Positions 1-8,109 of a stretch of DNA of 64,000 bases are shown here, in pieces (the stretch's first letter is position 1; each line of letters begins with the position of its first letter). The translations under genes were made by a program, and so were the position numbers. Origin of the DNA: Alistipes sp. (GTDB lineage Bacteria; Bacteroidota; Bacteroidia; Bacteroidales; Rikenellaceae); contig JAFQOR010000020.1 of assembly GCA_017403125.1 (NCBI GenBank), positions 111,022 through 175,021 on the forward strand, in the 5' to 3' direction. The notes under the pieces are model-generated. The model did no database searches. It was not told the DNA's origin and saw only the letters and a list, made by a program, of their open reading frames with translations.

Positions 1-952
1 GGTATCGACGATGAAGGAGATTATGGGCATCTTGGAGCCCGTAGCACAGAGCGGACGTTCGTTGCTTATCATCGCCGAGGATGTCGATGGTGAGGCTTTG
101 TCGGCATTGGTTGTCAATAAGTTGCGTGGCACGCTGAAGATTGCAGCTTGCAAAGCTCCCGGCTTTGGCGACCGTCGCAAGGAGATTTTGGAGGATATAG
201 CAACGCTCACGGGCGCTACCGTAATATCTACCGACAAGGGTATGAAGATTGAGGATGCCGGCTTGGAGGCTCTCGGTACTGCCGATAAGGTTACACTCAA
301 CAAGGAGAACACGACTATCGTCGATGGCGCCGGCAAGAAGGAGGCTATTGCAGCCCGCGTGCAGCAGATTCGTGCCTCAATCGAGAATGCTACATCGGAC
401 TACGACCGCGAGAAGTTGCAGGAGCGTCTTGCCAAGCTCGCAGGTGGCGTTGCGGTACTCTACGTAGGTGCTGCTACCGAGGTTGAGATGAAGGAGAAGA
501 AGGATAGAGTGGATGATGCTCTTGCGGCAACACGTGCTGCCGTAGAGGAGGGTATCGTGCCGGGTGGTGGCGTTGCCTACATCCGTGCCGTGGAGGCGCT
601 CGAAGGCATGAAGGGCGAAAATGACGACCAGACAACGGGTATCCAGATTGTTAAGCGCGCTATTGAGGAGCCTTTGCGCCAGATTGTGGCTAACGCCGGT
701 GGCGAGGGCTCGGTAGTGGTGAACAAGGTTAAGGAGGGCGAGGGTGCCTTTGGCTACAACGCTCGTGACGACCGCTACGAGGATATGCTTGCTGCGGGTA
801 TTATCGACCCGACGAAGGTGTCGCGCGTGGCTTTGGAGAATGCTGCTTCGATTGCCTCTATGTTCCTCACGACGGAGTGCGTATTGGCAGAGAAGAAGGA
901 GGATAATCCTCTGCCTCCTATGCCCGCAGGTGGCGGCATGGGCATGATGTAG
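1..952 (+). CDS. groL: Chaperonin GroEL (60 kDa), C-terminal part
   Basis: This is the C-terminal 316 or so residues of the ATP-driven cytosolic folding chaperonin GroEL. The reading frame is open at the left edge (codons V-S-T precede the first visible Met at 11), so the gene begins upstream. The part seen runs from the end of the apical domain ([18 protein letters not shown]) through the intermediate domain ([20 protein letters not shown]) to the equatorial ATPase part ([13 protein letters not shown]). It ends in the usual flexible Gly-Gly-Met tail (AGGGMGMM). Family length is about 545 residues. A strong hairpin follows the stop. groS is presumably upstream, outside the window. Confidence 0.97.
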   Translation, partial: VSTMKEIMGILEPVAQSGRSLLIIAEDVDGEALSALVVNKLRGTLKIAACKAPGFGDRRKEILEDIATLTGATVISTDKGMKIEDAGLEALGTADKVTLNKENTTIVDGAGKKEAIAARVQQIRASIENATSDYDREKLQERLAKLAGGVAVLYVGAATEVEMKEKKDRVDDALAATRAAVEEGIVPGGGVAYIRAVEALEGMKGENDDQTTGIQIVKRAIEEPLRQIVANAGGEGSVVVNKVKEGEGAFGYNARDDRYEDMLAAGIIDPTKVSRVALENAASIASMFLTTECVLAEKKEDNPLPPMPAGGGMGMM

Positions 953-976
953 TGCCGACGTGCCGGAGATAGATAG

Positions 977-1013
977 AGGGACTGACCTATGCGTGGTCAG
1001 CCCCTCTTGTTGT
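977..1013. terminator. Terminator between groL and tRNA-Arg
   Basis: An 11-bp stem (AGGGACTGACC at 977-987, GGTCAGCCCCT at 995-1005, one A/C mismatch) with a 7-nt loop is followed on the plus strand by CTTGTTGT. It closes groL and may also end the minus-strand tRNA-Arg transcript. Confidence 0.7.
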
Positions 1014-1028
1014 AGCCCCTCTTGTTGT
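999..1028. repeat. Two 15-bp tandem copies abutting the tRNA-Arg 3' end
   Basis: AGCCCCTCTTGTTGT occurs twice in tandem (999-1013 and 1014-1028), and AGCCCCT begins again inside the tRNA at 1029. Read on the minus strand, each unit repeats the last residues of tRNA-Arg (AGGGGCTA) plus its immediate 3' flank. The array therefore looks like stuttered copies of the tRNA 3' end. Confidence 0.8.
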
Positions 1029-1099
1029 AGCCCCTCCGGGACTCGAACCCGGATTTAAGGTTTAGGAAACCTTCGTTCTATCCCTTGAACTAAAGAGCC
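1028..1099 (-). tRNA. tRNA-Arg (anticodon CCT)
   Basis: On the minus strand the 72-nt sequence folds as a cloverleaf. The acceptor is GGCTCTT with AGGGGCT (several G-T pairs), the D arm GTTC/GAAC, and the anticodon arm AAGGT-TTCCTAA-ACCTT. The T arm is CCGGG-TTCGAGT-CCCGG and the discriminator is A. Anticodon CCT reads AGG. CCA is not encoded directly (CAA follows). The 3' end is copied in the adjacent 15-bp tandem repeat. Confidence 0.93.
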
Positions 1100-1109
1100 C
1101 TGCGGAGGG

Positions 1110-1117
1110 CAAAGATA
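1110..1117 (-). promoter_or_regulatory. -7 box for tRNA-Arg
   Basis: CAAAGATA on the plus strand is TATCTTTG on the minus strand, the Bacteroides-type TAnnTTTG -7 element, about 11 nt before the tRNA 5' end. No perfect TTTG lies at the expected distance; the nearest partial is CTTG at 1136-1139. Confidence 0.6.
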
Positions 1118-1491
1118 GTGAAAAAATGGCAAACACAAGTGGTGAGGCTAAAAATTATATATTTGCACTATCTTTGTCCTTTTAGACGGCACTTCGCTTT
1201 GACGGCGTAGCTGGCGCTGCTTGGATGGCGGGACTATGCCCCTTCGATGGCGCTTCGCTTGGCTGGTGCTTTGCAATATGGGGTGGAGCAACCTCCCTCG
1301 GAGGTGTGATAAAATGCTGCAAATGCGCCATGTAGCATTGTCCTTGTGGAAAAATAAATGTATGAAAAATGGGACGATGACAAATGAGTAATAGGCTAAT
1401 ATACAGTAAATTGTATATTCCGTTGTGTGCCGTTATGAAATTAGTACATGAGAAAATCGGTTGAAAATTTCGGTTACTTACAAAAAAGTCT
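1118..1491. other. Gene-free stretch upstream of the acyl-CoA ligase
   Basis: No credible reading frame or RNA gene is visible. The stretch has two plus-strand matches to the -7 element (TATATTTG 1158-1165 and TATCTTTG 1169-1176) and a GC-rich patch at 1180-1290. A small hairpin, ACCTCC-CTC-GGAGGT, sits at 1291-1305, and AT-rich sequence leads to the next gene. A short non-coding transcript from about 1182 is possible but unsupported. Confidence 0.4.
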
Positions 1492-1499
1492 TATATTTG
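1492..1499 (+). promoter_or_regulatory. -7 box of the acyl-CoA ligase promoter
   Basis: TATATTTG matches TAnnTTTG, about 40 nt upstream of the start codon at 1539. The -33 side (GGTTAC near 1472-1477) is a weak match. Confidence 0.55.
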
Positions 1500-1538
1500 C
1501 GGAGTTAAATAGATCCGAGTATCAAAACAATATAGGTT

Positions 1539-3239
1539 ATGTTGGAACAGAATTTAATAAAGATGTATGAGCAGAGCTTTCGTGAAAACCGCGAGATGTC
1601 TGCTTTGACCGACTACTTCAAAAACGAGAGTTTCTCGTATTACGAGGTTGCCAAGGAGATAGCAAAGCTCCACCTGATGTTCAAGCAGGCTGGCATCAAT
1701 CGTGGCGATAAGATTGCCCTTATTGGTCGTAACAATACACGTTGGTGCATAAGCTACCTTGCTACAATCACCTATGGCGCTGTAATCGTGCCTATCTTGC
1801 AGGACTTCAATCCCAACGATGTTATCAATATCATCAACCACTCGGAGAGCCGTTTGCTCTTCCTTGGCGATAACTTCTGGGATGATATCGAGGGCGATCA
1901 GGTGCCCGCTATCGAGGCGGCGTTCTCATTGACCGACTTCCATGTTATCTACGAGAAGGAGGGCGACAAGCTCACAAACTACATGAAGAACATGTTGCAG
2001 AACTATCGTGAGGCATATCCTCGCGGATTCAGCGTCGATGATATCAAGTATCCCGATATTCCTAACGACCATGTCTGCCTTCTGAACTATACGTCGGGCA
2101 CGACAGGCTCGTCGAAGGGTGTTATGCTGACGGTGAACAACCTTACGGGTAATGTGAGCTTCGCTATGGGAATGATTAACCCCGAGACGGGTGAGCACTA
2201 CTTCCGCAGGGGTGGTCGTACGCTATCGTTCTTGCCCTTGGCTCACGCCTATGGTTGTACTTTCGACTTCCTCTCGACCATCGCATGTGGCGCTCACGTA
2301 ACGCTTCTTGGTCGTATTCCTTCGCCCAAGATTCTGGTTGAGGCAATGAAGGTTACGCGCCCTACGGTTGTATGTTCGGTGCCTCTGATTTTAGAGAAGG
2401 TATATCGCAAGAGCATACTTCCGATGCTCGAAAAGGGTCCTATGAGCATCGCCATGCGTATCCCGCTTATCAACACCGCCATCTATTCGACCATCCGCTC
2501 GCGCCTTATGGAGCAGTTCGGTGGTTGCATCGAGATTTTTATCGTGGGTGGTGCTGCGCTTAACCGCGAGACCGAGGACTTCCTGCGCAAGATTAAGTTC
2601 CCCATCACCGTGGGTTATGGCATGACCGAGTGTGCTCCGCTCATCAGTTTCGAGGTGCCTACGCTCTTTAAGTCGGGCTCGTGCGGTCGTGTGCTGCCCA
2701 AGTTGTTGGAGGCGCGCATCGACTCATCCGACCCGAAGAACATCCCCGGCGAGTTGTTGATACGTGGCGAGCATGTCATGAAGGGTTACTACAAAAACGA
2801 GAGCGCTACGAAGGCTGTGTTGCAGGACGATGGTTGGTTGCATACGGGCGATATGTGTACTATCGAGGATGATGGTACGCTCTATATCCGTGGTCGCTGC
2901 AAGACCATGATTCTCTCGGGGTCGGGTCAGAATATCTATCCCGAGGAGATTGAGGAGCGTTTGAACAACCTCTATATGGTTGCCGAGTCGCTTATTATCG
3001 AGAATAACGGTCGTCTTACAGCCCTTGTCGTACCCGACTACGAGTTGGCAAATGCCGAGGGTGTCGATATGGAGAAGCTCCCCGAGATTATGGAGAATAA
3101 CCTCAAAGAGCTCAACACATTGGTAGCATCCTACGAGAAGGTTGCCAACATCGTCATCCACCGCGAGGAGTTTGTAAAGACGCCGAAGCGCAGTATCAAG
3201 CGTTATTTGTATAGTGCTGAGCGTCTAAACCTCTCTTAA
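1539..3239 (+). CDS. Long-chain acyl-CoA synthetase (AMP-forming)
   Basis: A 566-residue member of the ANL adenylate-forming superfamily. It activates fatty acids with ATP and CoA through an acyl-adenylate. The phosphate-binding loop YTSGTTGSSKG lies at residues 184-194. The adenine-side motif GYGMTECAPLIS and the hinge/C-terminal motifs (GWLHTGD, RGRCKTMILSGSGQNIYP-EE) are intact, with the catalytic C-terminal lysine region ending in FVKTPKRSIKRYL. Length and motifs fit FadD-type ligases such as Bacteroidales 'long-chain-fatty-acid--CoA ligase'. Substrate chain length cannot be read from sequence. It stands alone, preceded by its own -7 box and followed directly by a palindromic element. Confidence 0.9.
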   Translation: MLEQNLIKMYEQSFRENREMSALTDYFKNESFSYYEVAKEIAKLHLMFKQAGINRGDKIALIGRNNTRWCISYLATITYGAVIVPILQDFNPNDVINIINHSESRLLFLGDNFWDDIEGDQVPAIEAAFSLTDFHVIYEKEGDKLTNYMKNMLQNYREAYPRGFSVDDIKYPDIPNDHVCLLNYTSGTTGSSKGVMLTVNNLTGNVSFAMGMINPETGEHYFRRGGRTLSFLPLAHAYGCTFDFLSTIACGAHVTLLGRIPSPKILVEAMKVTRPTVVCSVPLILEKVYRKSILPMLEKGPMSIAMRIPLINTAIYSTIRSRLMEQFGGCIEIFIVGGAALNRETEDFLRKIKFPITVGYGMTECAPLISFEVPTLFKSGSCGRVLPKLLEARIDSSDPKNIPGELLIRGEHVMKGYYKNESATKAVLQDDGWLHTGDMCTIEDDGTLYIRGRCKTMILSGSGQNIYPEEIEERLNNLYMVAESLIIENNGRLTALVVPDYELANAEGVDMEKLPEIMENNLKELNTLVASYEKVANIVIHREEFVKTPKRSIKRYLYSAERLNLS

Positions 3240-3366
3240 AATAGCGGCTATAAAGGCGAACTGCTGCGTTACGCTCGTTCTCGAAATCCTCATTTACGCC
3301 AAGTAAACTGCGGTTTCTCGAACTTCGCAAGCCTTGCATTTCATCCTTTATAGCCACTATTTTTTT
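3238..3366. repeat. Long palindromic intergenic element
   Basis: Outer arms of 19 nt (3238-3256 and 3345-3363, 18 of 19 complementary, around GGCTATAAAGG) enclose about 88 nt. An inner imperfect hairpin lies around CATTTACGCCAAGTAAACTG. The right arm runs into seven T residues. The left arm overlaps the stop codon of the acyl-CoA ligase, so it can act as its terminator, but the elaborate interior suggests a repeated element such as a REP/MITE-like unit. Confidence 0.65.
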
Positions 3367-3400
3367 AGCTTGAAGGCGAATGGTGGCGTCGCTAAATAGA

Positions 3401-3535
3401 GAATTTAGGGAGTATAGGGAGTTTAAGGAGATTAGGGAGAGTGAGAAAAGCTTTCTCTAACCTCTCTAAACTCCTTAAATTCATTAACTTCCCCAATCCT
3501 CCTCTAACCCCCTGCAACTCCCTAATTTCCCTCTC
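3401..3535. repeat. Purine/pyrimidine-asymmetric hairpin
   Basis: GAATTTAGGGAGT (3401-3413) pairs with ACTCCTTAAATTC (3470-3482) with one mismatch. Purine-rich AGGGAG-type units (3405-3450) lie left of the tip, and pyrimidine-rich CTCCT/CTAAC units (3451-3535) continue to the right. It looks like a degenerate short-unit repeat that folds back on itself. No coding capacity was recognised. Confidence 0.5.
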
Positions 3536-3672
3536 ATGTCATGCGCCGCGGTTGCCTCGTTATCTCGCGTAAATCTTCGTCGCAAGTTGGGGGCTTTGTG
3601 GGTCGGTGATAACTGCCGAAAGGCCTTGTGCGGTCGAAAACCGGCGAATACCGAAATAAATAGCAAATCTCT

Positions 3673-3703
3673 TTTGCCAATTCTGAATAGTTTTGTATCT
3701 TTG
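3673..3703 (+). promoter_or_regulatory. Promoter of the nadE-rseC-rnf operon
   Basis: TTTG at 3673-3676 is separated by 19 nt from TATCTTTG at 3696-3703, an ideal Bacteroides-type promoter. Transcription would start near 3710, leaving a leader of about 80 nt. Confidence 0.8.
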
Positions 3704-3715
3704 TCGCGTGGATTG

Positions 3716-3757
3716 CTATACCTATGGTATAGGCCTCTCCATCGACATGGGATGTCG
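3716..3757 (+). promoter_or_regulatory. Two hairpins in the nadE leader
   Basis: CTATACC-TAT-GGTATAG (3716-3732) and CGACAT-GGG-ATGTCG (3743-3757) are perfect short stem-loops between the promoter and the nadE start. They may regulate translation or stabilise the mRNA. No known riboswitch class was recognised. Confidence 0.45.
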
Positions 3758-3792
3758 GTAATCGAAAAACGCGATAAGTTTAGATACAAAAT

Positions 3793-5379
3793 ATGAAGAT
3801 AGCATTAGCCCAGCTCAACTACACTGTTGGCGATATTAAGACCAACGCTGCCAAGATTATGGCGGCAATCGAGCGAGCCAAGACCGAAGGTGCCGACCTT
3901 GTTGTATTTGCCGAGTTTGCCGTGAGTGGCACGCCGGCATATGGTCTTTTAACCAAAACCACATTCCTAACGCTCTGCGAGGAGGCTGTCGATGCCATTG
4001 CAAAGAGTTGCCGCGGTATAGCAGCCGTCGTTGGCACACCCTATCTTACGGCGGAGGGCCCGGTGAGTGCCGCAGCCTATATCGACGGTCGTGGCAACAT
4101 CGAGTACATCGGTAAGCGTTATGTTACGGCGCGTCGCGAGATGGGCTACATCGTAGGCTCTGCTACGGGCAGCCGTACGATAGAGGTTGCGGGCAAGAAT
4201 CTGCGCATCATCATTGGCGACGATTTGAGCCACATGGAGGATCTCGACGAGACGGTGGATGCCGTAATCTCGGTAAATGCACGCCGCTATGGCAAGGGTA
4301 TCCTCTCGCGTCGTTTCGATAAGATTAGTCGCTTGGCTTTTACCGAGGGTCGCGACATCATCCTCATAAATCAGGTGGGAGGTGCCGGCGATATTGTCTA
4401 TGATGGTACGTCGGGTGTAGTAAGCCGCGAGGGCAAGCTCACATTTGTTTTGAAGAGCTTCGAGGAGGATATGCTCATCTACGACACCGAGCAGGTGCAT
4501 GAGCCTATCGAGATTCCCTTCACGCCCTACAACGACCGTACGCGTCTTATCTATCAGGCGGCATGTCTGGGACTTCGCGACTACTTCATCAAGAATGGTT
4601 ACTCGAAGGCCTGTGTGGGCCTCTCGGGTGGTATCGACTCGGCCGTTGTGGCATGTTTGGCTGTTGGCGCTTTGGGCAAGGAGAATGTTCGAGTATTGCT
4701 CATGCCATCGCCCTTTACGCCCAACGAGAGTGTCGAGGATGCCAAGCAGCTCGCCGAAAACCTTGGCGTGGAGTATAGTGTGCTTCCCATTGTCGATGCT
4801 TACAATGCTATCGTAGGCACGTTGCAGCCCGTTATCGGTGGTACGGAGTTCGATGCTACCGAGGAGAATATCCAGACCCGCATACGTACCACGATGCTTA
4901 TGGCGTTGCAGAACAAGACGGGCTACATGCTTCTAAACTCGTCGAATAAGAGCGAGAACGCCTTGGGATGGTGTACGCTCTATGGCGATACGGCAGGCAC
5001 GTTCAGCCCAACGGGTGATCTCTACAAGAGCGAGATTTATGACCTTGCGCGATACATAAACGCAACGTTCAACGACGTTATTCCCGATGCCATCATCGAC
5101 AAGGAGCCGTCGTCGGAGTTGCGCCCCAATCAGAAGGATAGCGATTATCTGCCTCCCTACGAGGTTATCGACGCCATACTCTTCCGCATGATCGAGAAGA
5201 AGCAGCACCGCGAGGAGATTATCGATGCGGGCTTCGAGTCGGATGTCGTGGAGAAGATTCACTCGATGATTATGCGCAATGAGAAGAAGCGCTACCAATT
5301 TCCGCCGGTATTGCGTCTGTCGCCCTGTGCCTTTGGTCACGAGTGGCTCATGCCGCTGGTAAACCACTATGGTGATTAG
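3793..5379 (+). CDS. nadE: NAD+ synthetase with altered N-terminal nitrilase (glutaminase) domain
   Basis: This enzyme makes NAD+ from nicotinate adenine dinucleotide, ATP and an ammonia source. Residues 1-265 form a nitrilase-type amidase domain and residues about 266-528 the synthetase, with the PP-loop SGGIDS at 278-283. In the amidase domain the glutamate (E41, FAEF) and lysine (K108, YIGKRY) are in place. The nucleophile motif, normally ICED, reads IGDD, so Gly142 stands where Cys is expected. The domain may therefore not hydrolyse glutamine, leaving free ammonia as nitrogen donor; this is inference. It is first gene of an apparent operon with rseC and rnf, 17 nt before rseC. Confidence 0.9.
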   Translation: MKIALAQLNYTVGDIKTNAAKIMAAIERAKTEGADLVVFAEFAVSGTPAYGLLTKTTFLTLCEEAVDAIAKSCRGIAAVVGTPYLTAEGPVSAAAYIDGRGNIEYIGKRYVTARREMGYIVGSATGSRTIEVAGKNLRIIIGDDLSHMEDLDETVDAVISVNARRYGKGILSRRFDKISRLAFTEGRDIILINQVGGAGDIVYDGTSGVVSREGKLTFVLKSFEEDMLIYDTEQVHEPIEIPFTPYNDRTRLIYQAACLGLRDYFIKNGYSKACVGLSGGIDSAVVACLAVGALGKENVRVLLMPSPFTPNESVEDAKQLAENLGVEYSVLPIVDAYNAIVGTLQPVIGGTEFDATEENIQTRIRTTMLMALQNKTGYMLLNSSNKSENALGWCTLYGDTAGTFSPTGDLYKSEIYDLARYINATFNDVIPDAIIDKEPSSELRPNQKDSDYLPPYEVIDAILFRMIEKKQHREEIIDAGFESDVVEKIHSMIMRNEKKRYQFPPVLRLSPCAFGHEWLMPLVNHYGD

Positions 5380-5396
5380 CGAAAGGAGAGGGGAGT

Positions 5397-5813
5397 ATGG
5401 GTCACACCATTCAGCATAGAGGTCGTGTAGAGCGCGTGACCGGCGATAGGGTTACGGTTCGTGTTGAGCAGCAGTCGGCATGTGCCGGCTGTCATGCCAA
5501 AGGGGTGTGTGGTGGTGATGACCAGAGTCGCATCATCGAGGTTACCACGCCCTATGCTTCGAGCTACGAGGTTGGCGAGAGGGTTGTGGTTGCGTTGTTG
5601 CGCCCTGTGATGGCACTATCGTCTATTGTTTGGGGCTACCTTATGCCTCTGTTAGTTCTTTTGGTGGTGTTAGTCGCAGCCAAGCTCTTTGGAGTGTCGG
5701 ATGGCGTGGCGGCTGTCATAACACTCGCTTCGATGGCTATCTACTACGTGGCGTTGTATTTTATGCGTCGTCGTTTCGAGCGAAAAATTCAATTTACAAT
5801 TATAAAGGAGTAA
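5397..5813 (+). CDS. rseC: RseC/SoxR-reducing system family membrane protein
   Basis: A 138-residue inner-membrane protein of the RseC family. The cytoplasmic N-terminal part carries the cysteine cluster CAGCHAKGVC (about residues 24-33). Two adjacent transmembrane helices follow (about 75-95 and 100-120), then a short basic tail. In Proteobacteria RseC works with Rnf-type genes in reducing SoxR; in Bacteroidota it usually sits directly before rnfB, as here. Its stop overlaps the rnfB start (TAATG at 5811-5815), so the two are translationally coupled. Its role in this organism is inferred from context only. Confidence 0.85.
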   Translation: MGHTIQHRGRVERVTGDRVTVRVEQQSACAGCHAKGVCGGDDQSRIIEVTTPYASSYEVGERVVVALLRPVMALSSIVWGYLMPLLVLLVVLVAAKLFGVSDGVAAVITLASMAIYYVALYFMRRRFERKIQFTIIKE

Positions 5814-6715
5814 TGAACGAGTTGGTATTGACAATCCTAACGATGTGTGTGTTGGGTGTCGTGTTGGCAGTTATTCTGTACTTCGTAGCACAGAAGTTCA
5901 AGGTCGAGGAGGACCCTCGTATCGATGATGTTGAGGGTATGTTGCCCGGAGCAAACTGTGGCGGTTGTGGCTTTGCAGGATGTAGGGCTATGGCGGAGGC
6001 TATGGTGCATAGCGACGACCTTTCGACGCTCTACTGCCCTGTTGGTGGCGCCGAGACCATGCGTTCGGCAGCAGCCTATCTGGGTAAGTCGGCGCCGGAA
6101 AAGGGCCCGCAGGTGGCGACGCTGCTGTGTGGCGGGTCGTGTTCGAAGCGCCCGAAGATTAACCACTACGACGGTGCAAAGAGCTGTGCGGTGGTCAATA
6201 CTCTATATACGGGTGAGACAGCTTGTATCTTCGGATGCTTGGGCTATGGCGACTGTGTGCACAGTTGTCAGTTTGGCGCATTGACGATGAATCCCGAGAC
6301 GGGCTTGGTGGAGGTCGATGCCGATAAGTGTACGGCGTGTGGTGCGTGTGTCAAGGCCTGTCCCAAGCAGCTTATCGAGTTGCGCAAGAAGTGGCCCAAG
6401 AATCGTGCAGTATATGTCGCATGTCGCTCGAAGAGTCGTGGTGCTGTTGTCATCAAGGCTTGCAAGGCGGGGTGCATAGGCTGTGGTAAGTGTGTTAAGG
6501 TGTGCCCCTTTGGTGCCATCTCGCTCGAAAACAACCTCGCCTATATCGACTCGGAGAAGTGTAAGTTGTGCCGTAAGTGTGTGAATGAGTGCCCCACGGG
6601 TGCCATCCATCTGATAAACATGGAGCCTCTGCCCAAGGAGGCAAAGGAGGCGAAGCCGAGTGCGGCTGCTACCTCGAAGTCGGAAGTAAAAACAGAGAGC
6701 GCAAACAAAGAGTAA
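5813..6715 (+). CDS. rnfB: Ion-translocating oxidoreductase subunit RnfB
   Basis: A 300-residue ferredoxin-like electron-entry subunit of the membrane Rnf complex. One N-terminal helix (residues 3-23) anchors it. The next cluster domain contains GANCGGCGFAGC. It is followed by cysteine-rich segments and 4Fe-4S motifs CTACGACVKACP, CIGCGKCVKVCP and CKLCRKCVNECP. The start at 5813 is chosen because it begins the conserved hydrophobic anchor and overlaps the rseC stop. The tail (about residues 275-300) is rich in Lys, Glu and Ala. rnfC begins 3 nt downstream. Confidence 0.95.
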   Translation: MNELVLTILTMCVLGVVLAVILYFVAQKFKVEEDPRIDDVEGMLPGANCGGCGFAGCRAMAEAMVHSDDLSTLYCPVGGAETMRSAAAYLGKSAPEKGPQVATLLCGGSCSKRPKINHYDGAKSCAVVNTLYTGETACIFGCLGYGDCVHSCQFGALTMNPETGLVEVDADKCTACGACVKACPKQLIELRKKWPKNRAVYVACRSKSRGAVVIKACKAGCIGCGKCVKVCPFGAISLENNLAYIDSEKCKLCRKCVNECPTGAIHLINMEPLPKEAKEAKPSAAATSKSEVKTESANKE

Positions 6716-6718
6716 GCT

Positions 6719-8065
6719 ATGAGAACATTTCCAATAGGTGGTATCCACCCTTCGGACGAGAAGGCGTGGAGCAAGGATAAGGCTATCGAGGTCATGGAGC
6801 TCCCCGACGAGGTGGCTATTCAGATGACCCAACATATAGGTGCGCCGGCGACACCCATTGTCGCAAAGGGCGATAAGGTGCTTACGGGTCAGCTCATTGG
6901 TGAGGCTGCGGGCTTTGTTTCGGCAAACATTCACTCGCCCATATCGGGTACGGTGACCAATGTCGAGATTTTTCCCGACGGTCAGGGCATACGTCGCCAG
7001 ATGGTAATCATCAAGCGCGAGGGTGATGAGTGGGTCGAGAGCATCGACCGCTCGAAGGAGATTAAGAGGGAGTGTACGCTCTCGCCCTTCGAGATTATCA
7101 ATAAGATTAAGAGTGCCGGCGTTGTAGGCATGGGTGGTGCTACGTTCCCCACACATGTCAAGCTCTCGATTCCCGATGGGCAGAAGGCCGAGATACTCAT
7201 CATCAATGGTGTAGAGTGCGAGCCCTACCTCACGTCGGACTATCGCACAATGTTGGAGCGTGGCGAGGAGCTGCTGGTGGGTGTAGAGATTCTCATGCGT
7301 GCACTCTCGGTCGAGCGTGCCGTGATAGGCATCGAGAACAACAAGCCCGATGCTGTGGCACATCTCAACAAACTCATAGTCGGTGGTAACTATCGCGGTA
7401 TAAGTGTTATGCCCTTGAAGATGCGCTATCCGCAGGGAGGCGAGAAACAGCTTATAGCAGCAGTTACGGGGCGTCAGGTGCCACCCCCTCCTGCACTTCC
7501 CATCTCGGTGGGAGCGGTAGTGTGCAACGCCTCATCGGCGGTTGCAGTATATGAGGCGGTGCAGAAGAATAAGCCCCTCATCGAGCGCGTGGTAACAATC
7601 ACGGGTAAGAACTTGATGCATACACACAACTATTTGGTGCGTTTCGGCACGTCGTATAAGAACTTCATCGAGCATGCCGGAGGTCTTCCCGAGGGCGATG
7701 TTAAGATTCTGAACGGCGGTCCTATGATGGGACGTGCTGTGGTTGAGTTGTCGGCGCCGCTGTTGAAGGGGTGCTCGGGTATAACCATCGTCTCGGGCAG
7801 AGAGGCTGTGCGTCGCAAGGAGGGTACGTGCATCAAGTGTGCCAAGTGCGTTGCTGCATGCCCCATGGGTTTGGAGCCCTATTTGTTGGCAAAGCTCGCA
7901 CAGAACAAGATGTGGGATAGAGCCGAGGAGCACAATACGGTGGAGTGCATCGAGTGTGGATGCTGCTCCTATACCTGCCCATCGAATCTGCCACTGTTGG
8001 ACCACATCCGCATAGGCAAGCAGAATGTTATGGCAAACATACGCGCGCGCGCTATTAAGAAGTAG
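6719..8065 (+). CDS. rnfC: Ion-translocating oxidoreductase subunit RnfC
   Basis: A 448-residue peripheral subunit with the NADH/FMN-binding module of the Rnf complex, related to NuoF and NqrA. It starts with the typical FPIGGIHP segment. It has the nucleotide-binding GVVGMGGATFPTHVKL region (about 130-145) and INGVECEPYL. It ends with two 4Fe-4S motifs, CIKCAKCVAACP and CIECGCCSYTCP. It is at the shorter end for RnfC because the long repetitive C-terminal tail of gamma-proteobacterial RnfC is absent, which is normal in Bacteroidota. rnfD follows after 44 nt. Confidence 0.95.
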   Translation: MRTFPIGGIHPSDEKAWSKDKAIEVMELPDEVAIQMTQHIGAPATPIVAKGDKVLTGQLIGEAAGFVSANIHSPISGTVTNVEIFPDGQGIRRQMVIIKREGDEWVESIDRSKEIKRECTLSPFEIINKIKSAGVVGMGGATFPTHVKLSIPDGQKAEILIINGVECEPYLTSDYRTMLERGEELLVGVEILMRALSVERAVIGIENNKPDAVAHLNKLIVGGNYRGISVMPLKMRYPQGGEKQLIAAVTGRQVPPPPALPISVGAVVCNASSAVAVYEAVQKNKPLIERVVTITGKNLMHTHNYLVRFGTSYKNFIEHAGGLPEGDVKILNGGPMMGRAVVELSAPLLKGCSGITIVSGREAVRRKEGTCIKCAKCVAACPMGLEPYLLAKLAQNKMWDRAEEHNTVECIECGCCSYTCPSNLPLLDHIRIGKQNVMANIRARAIKK

Positions 8066-8109
8066 TAGGCGCCCAAGGTTAAGAAAACGAAAAAAAAAGA
8101 TATACAATT

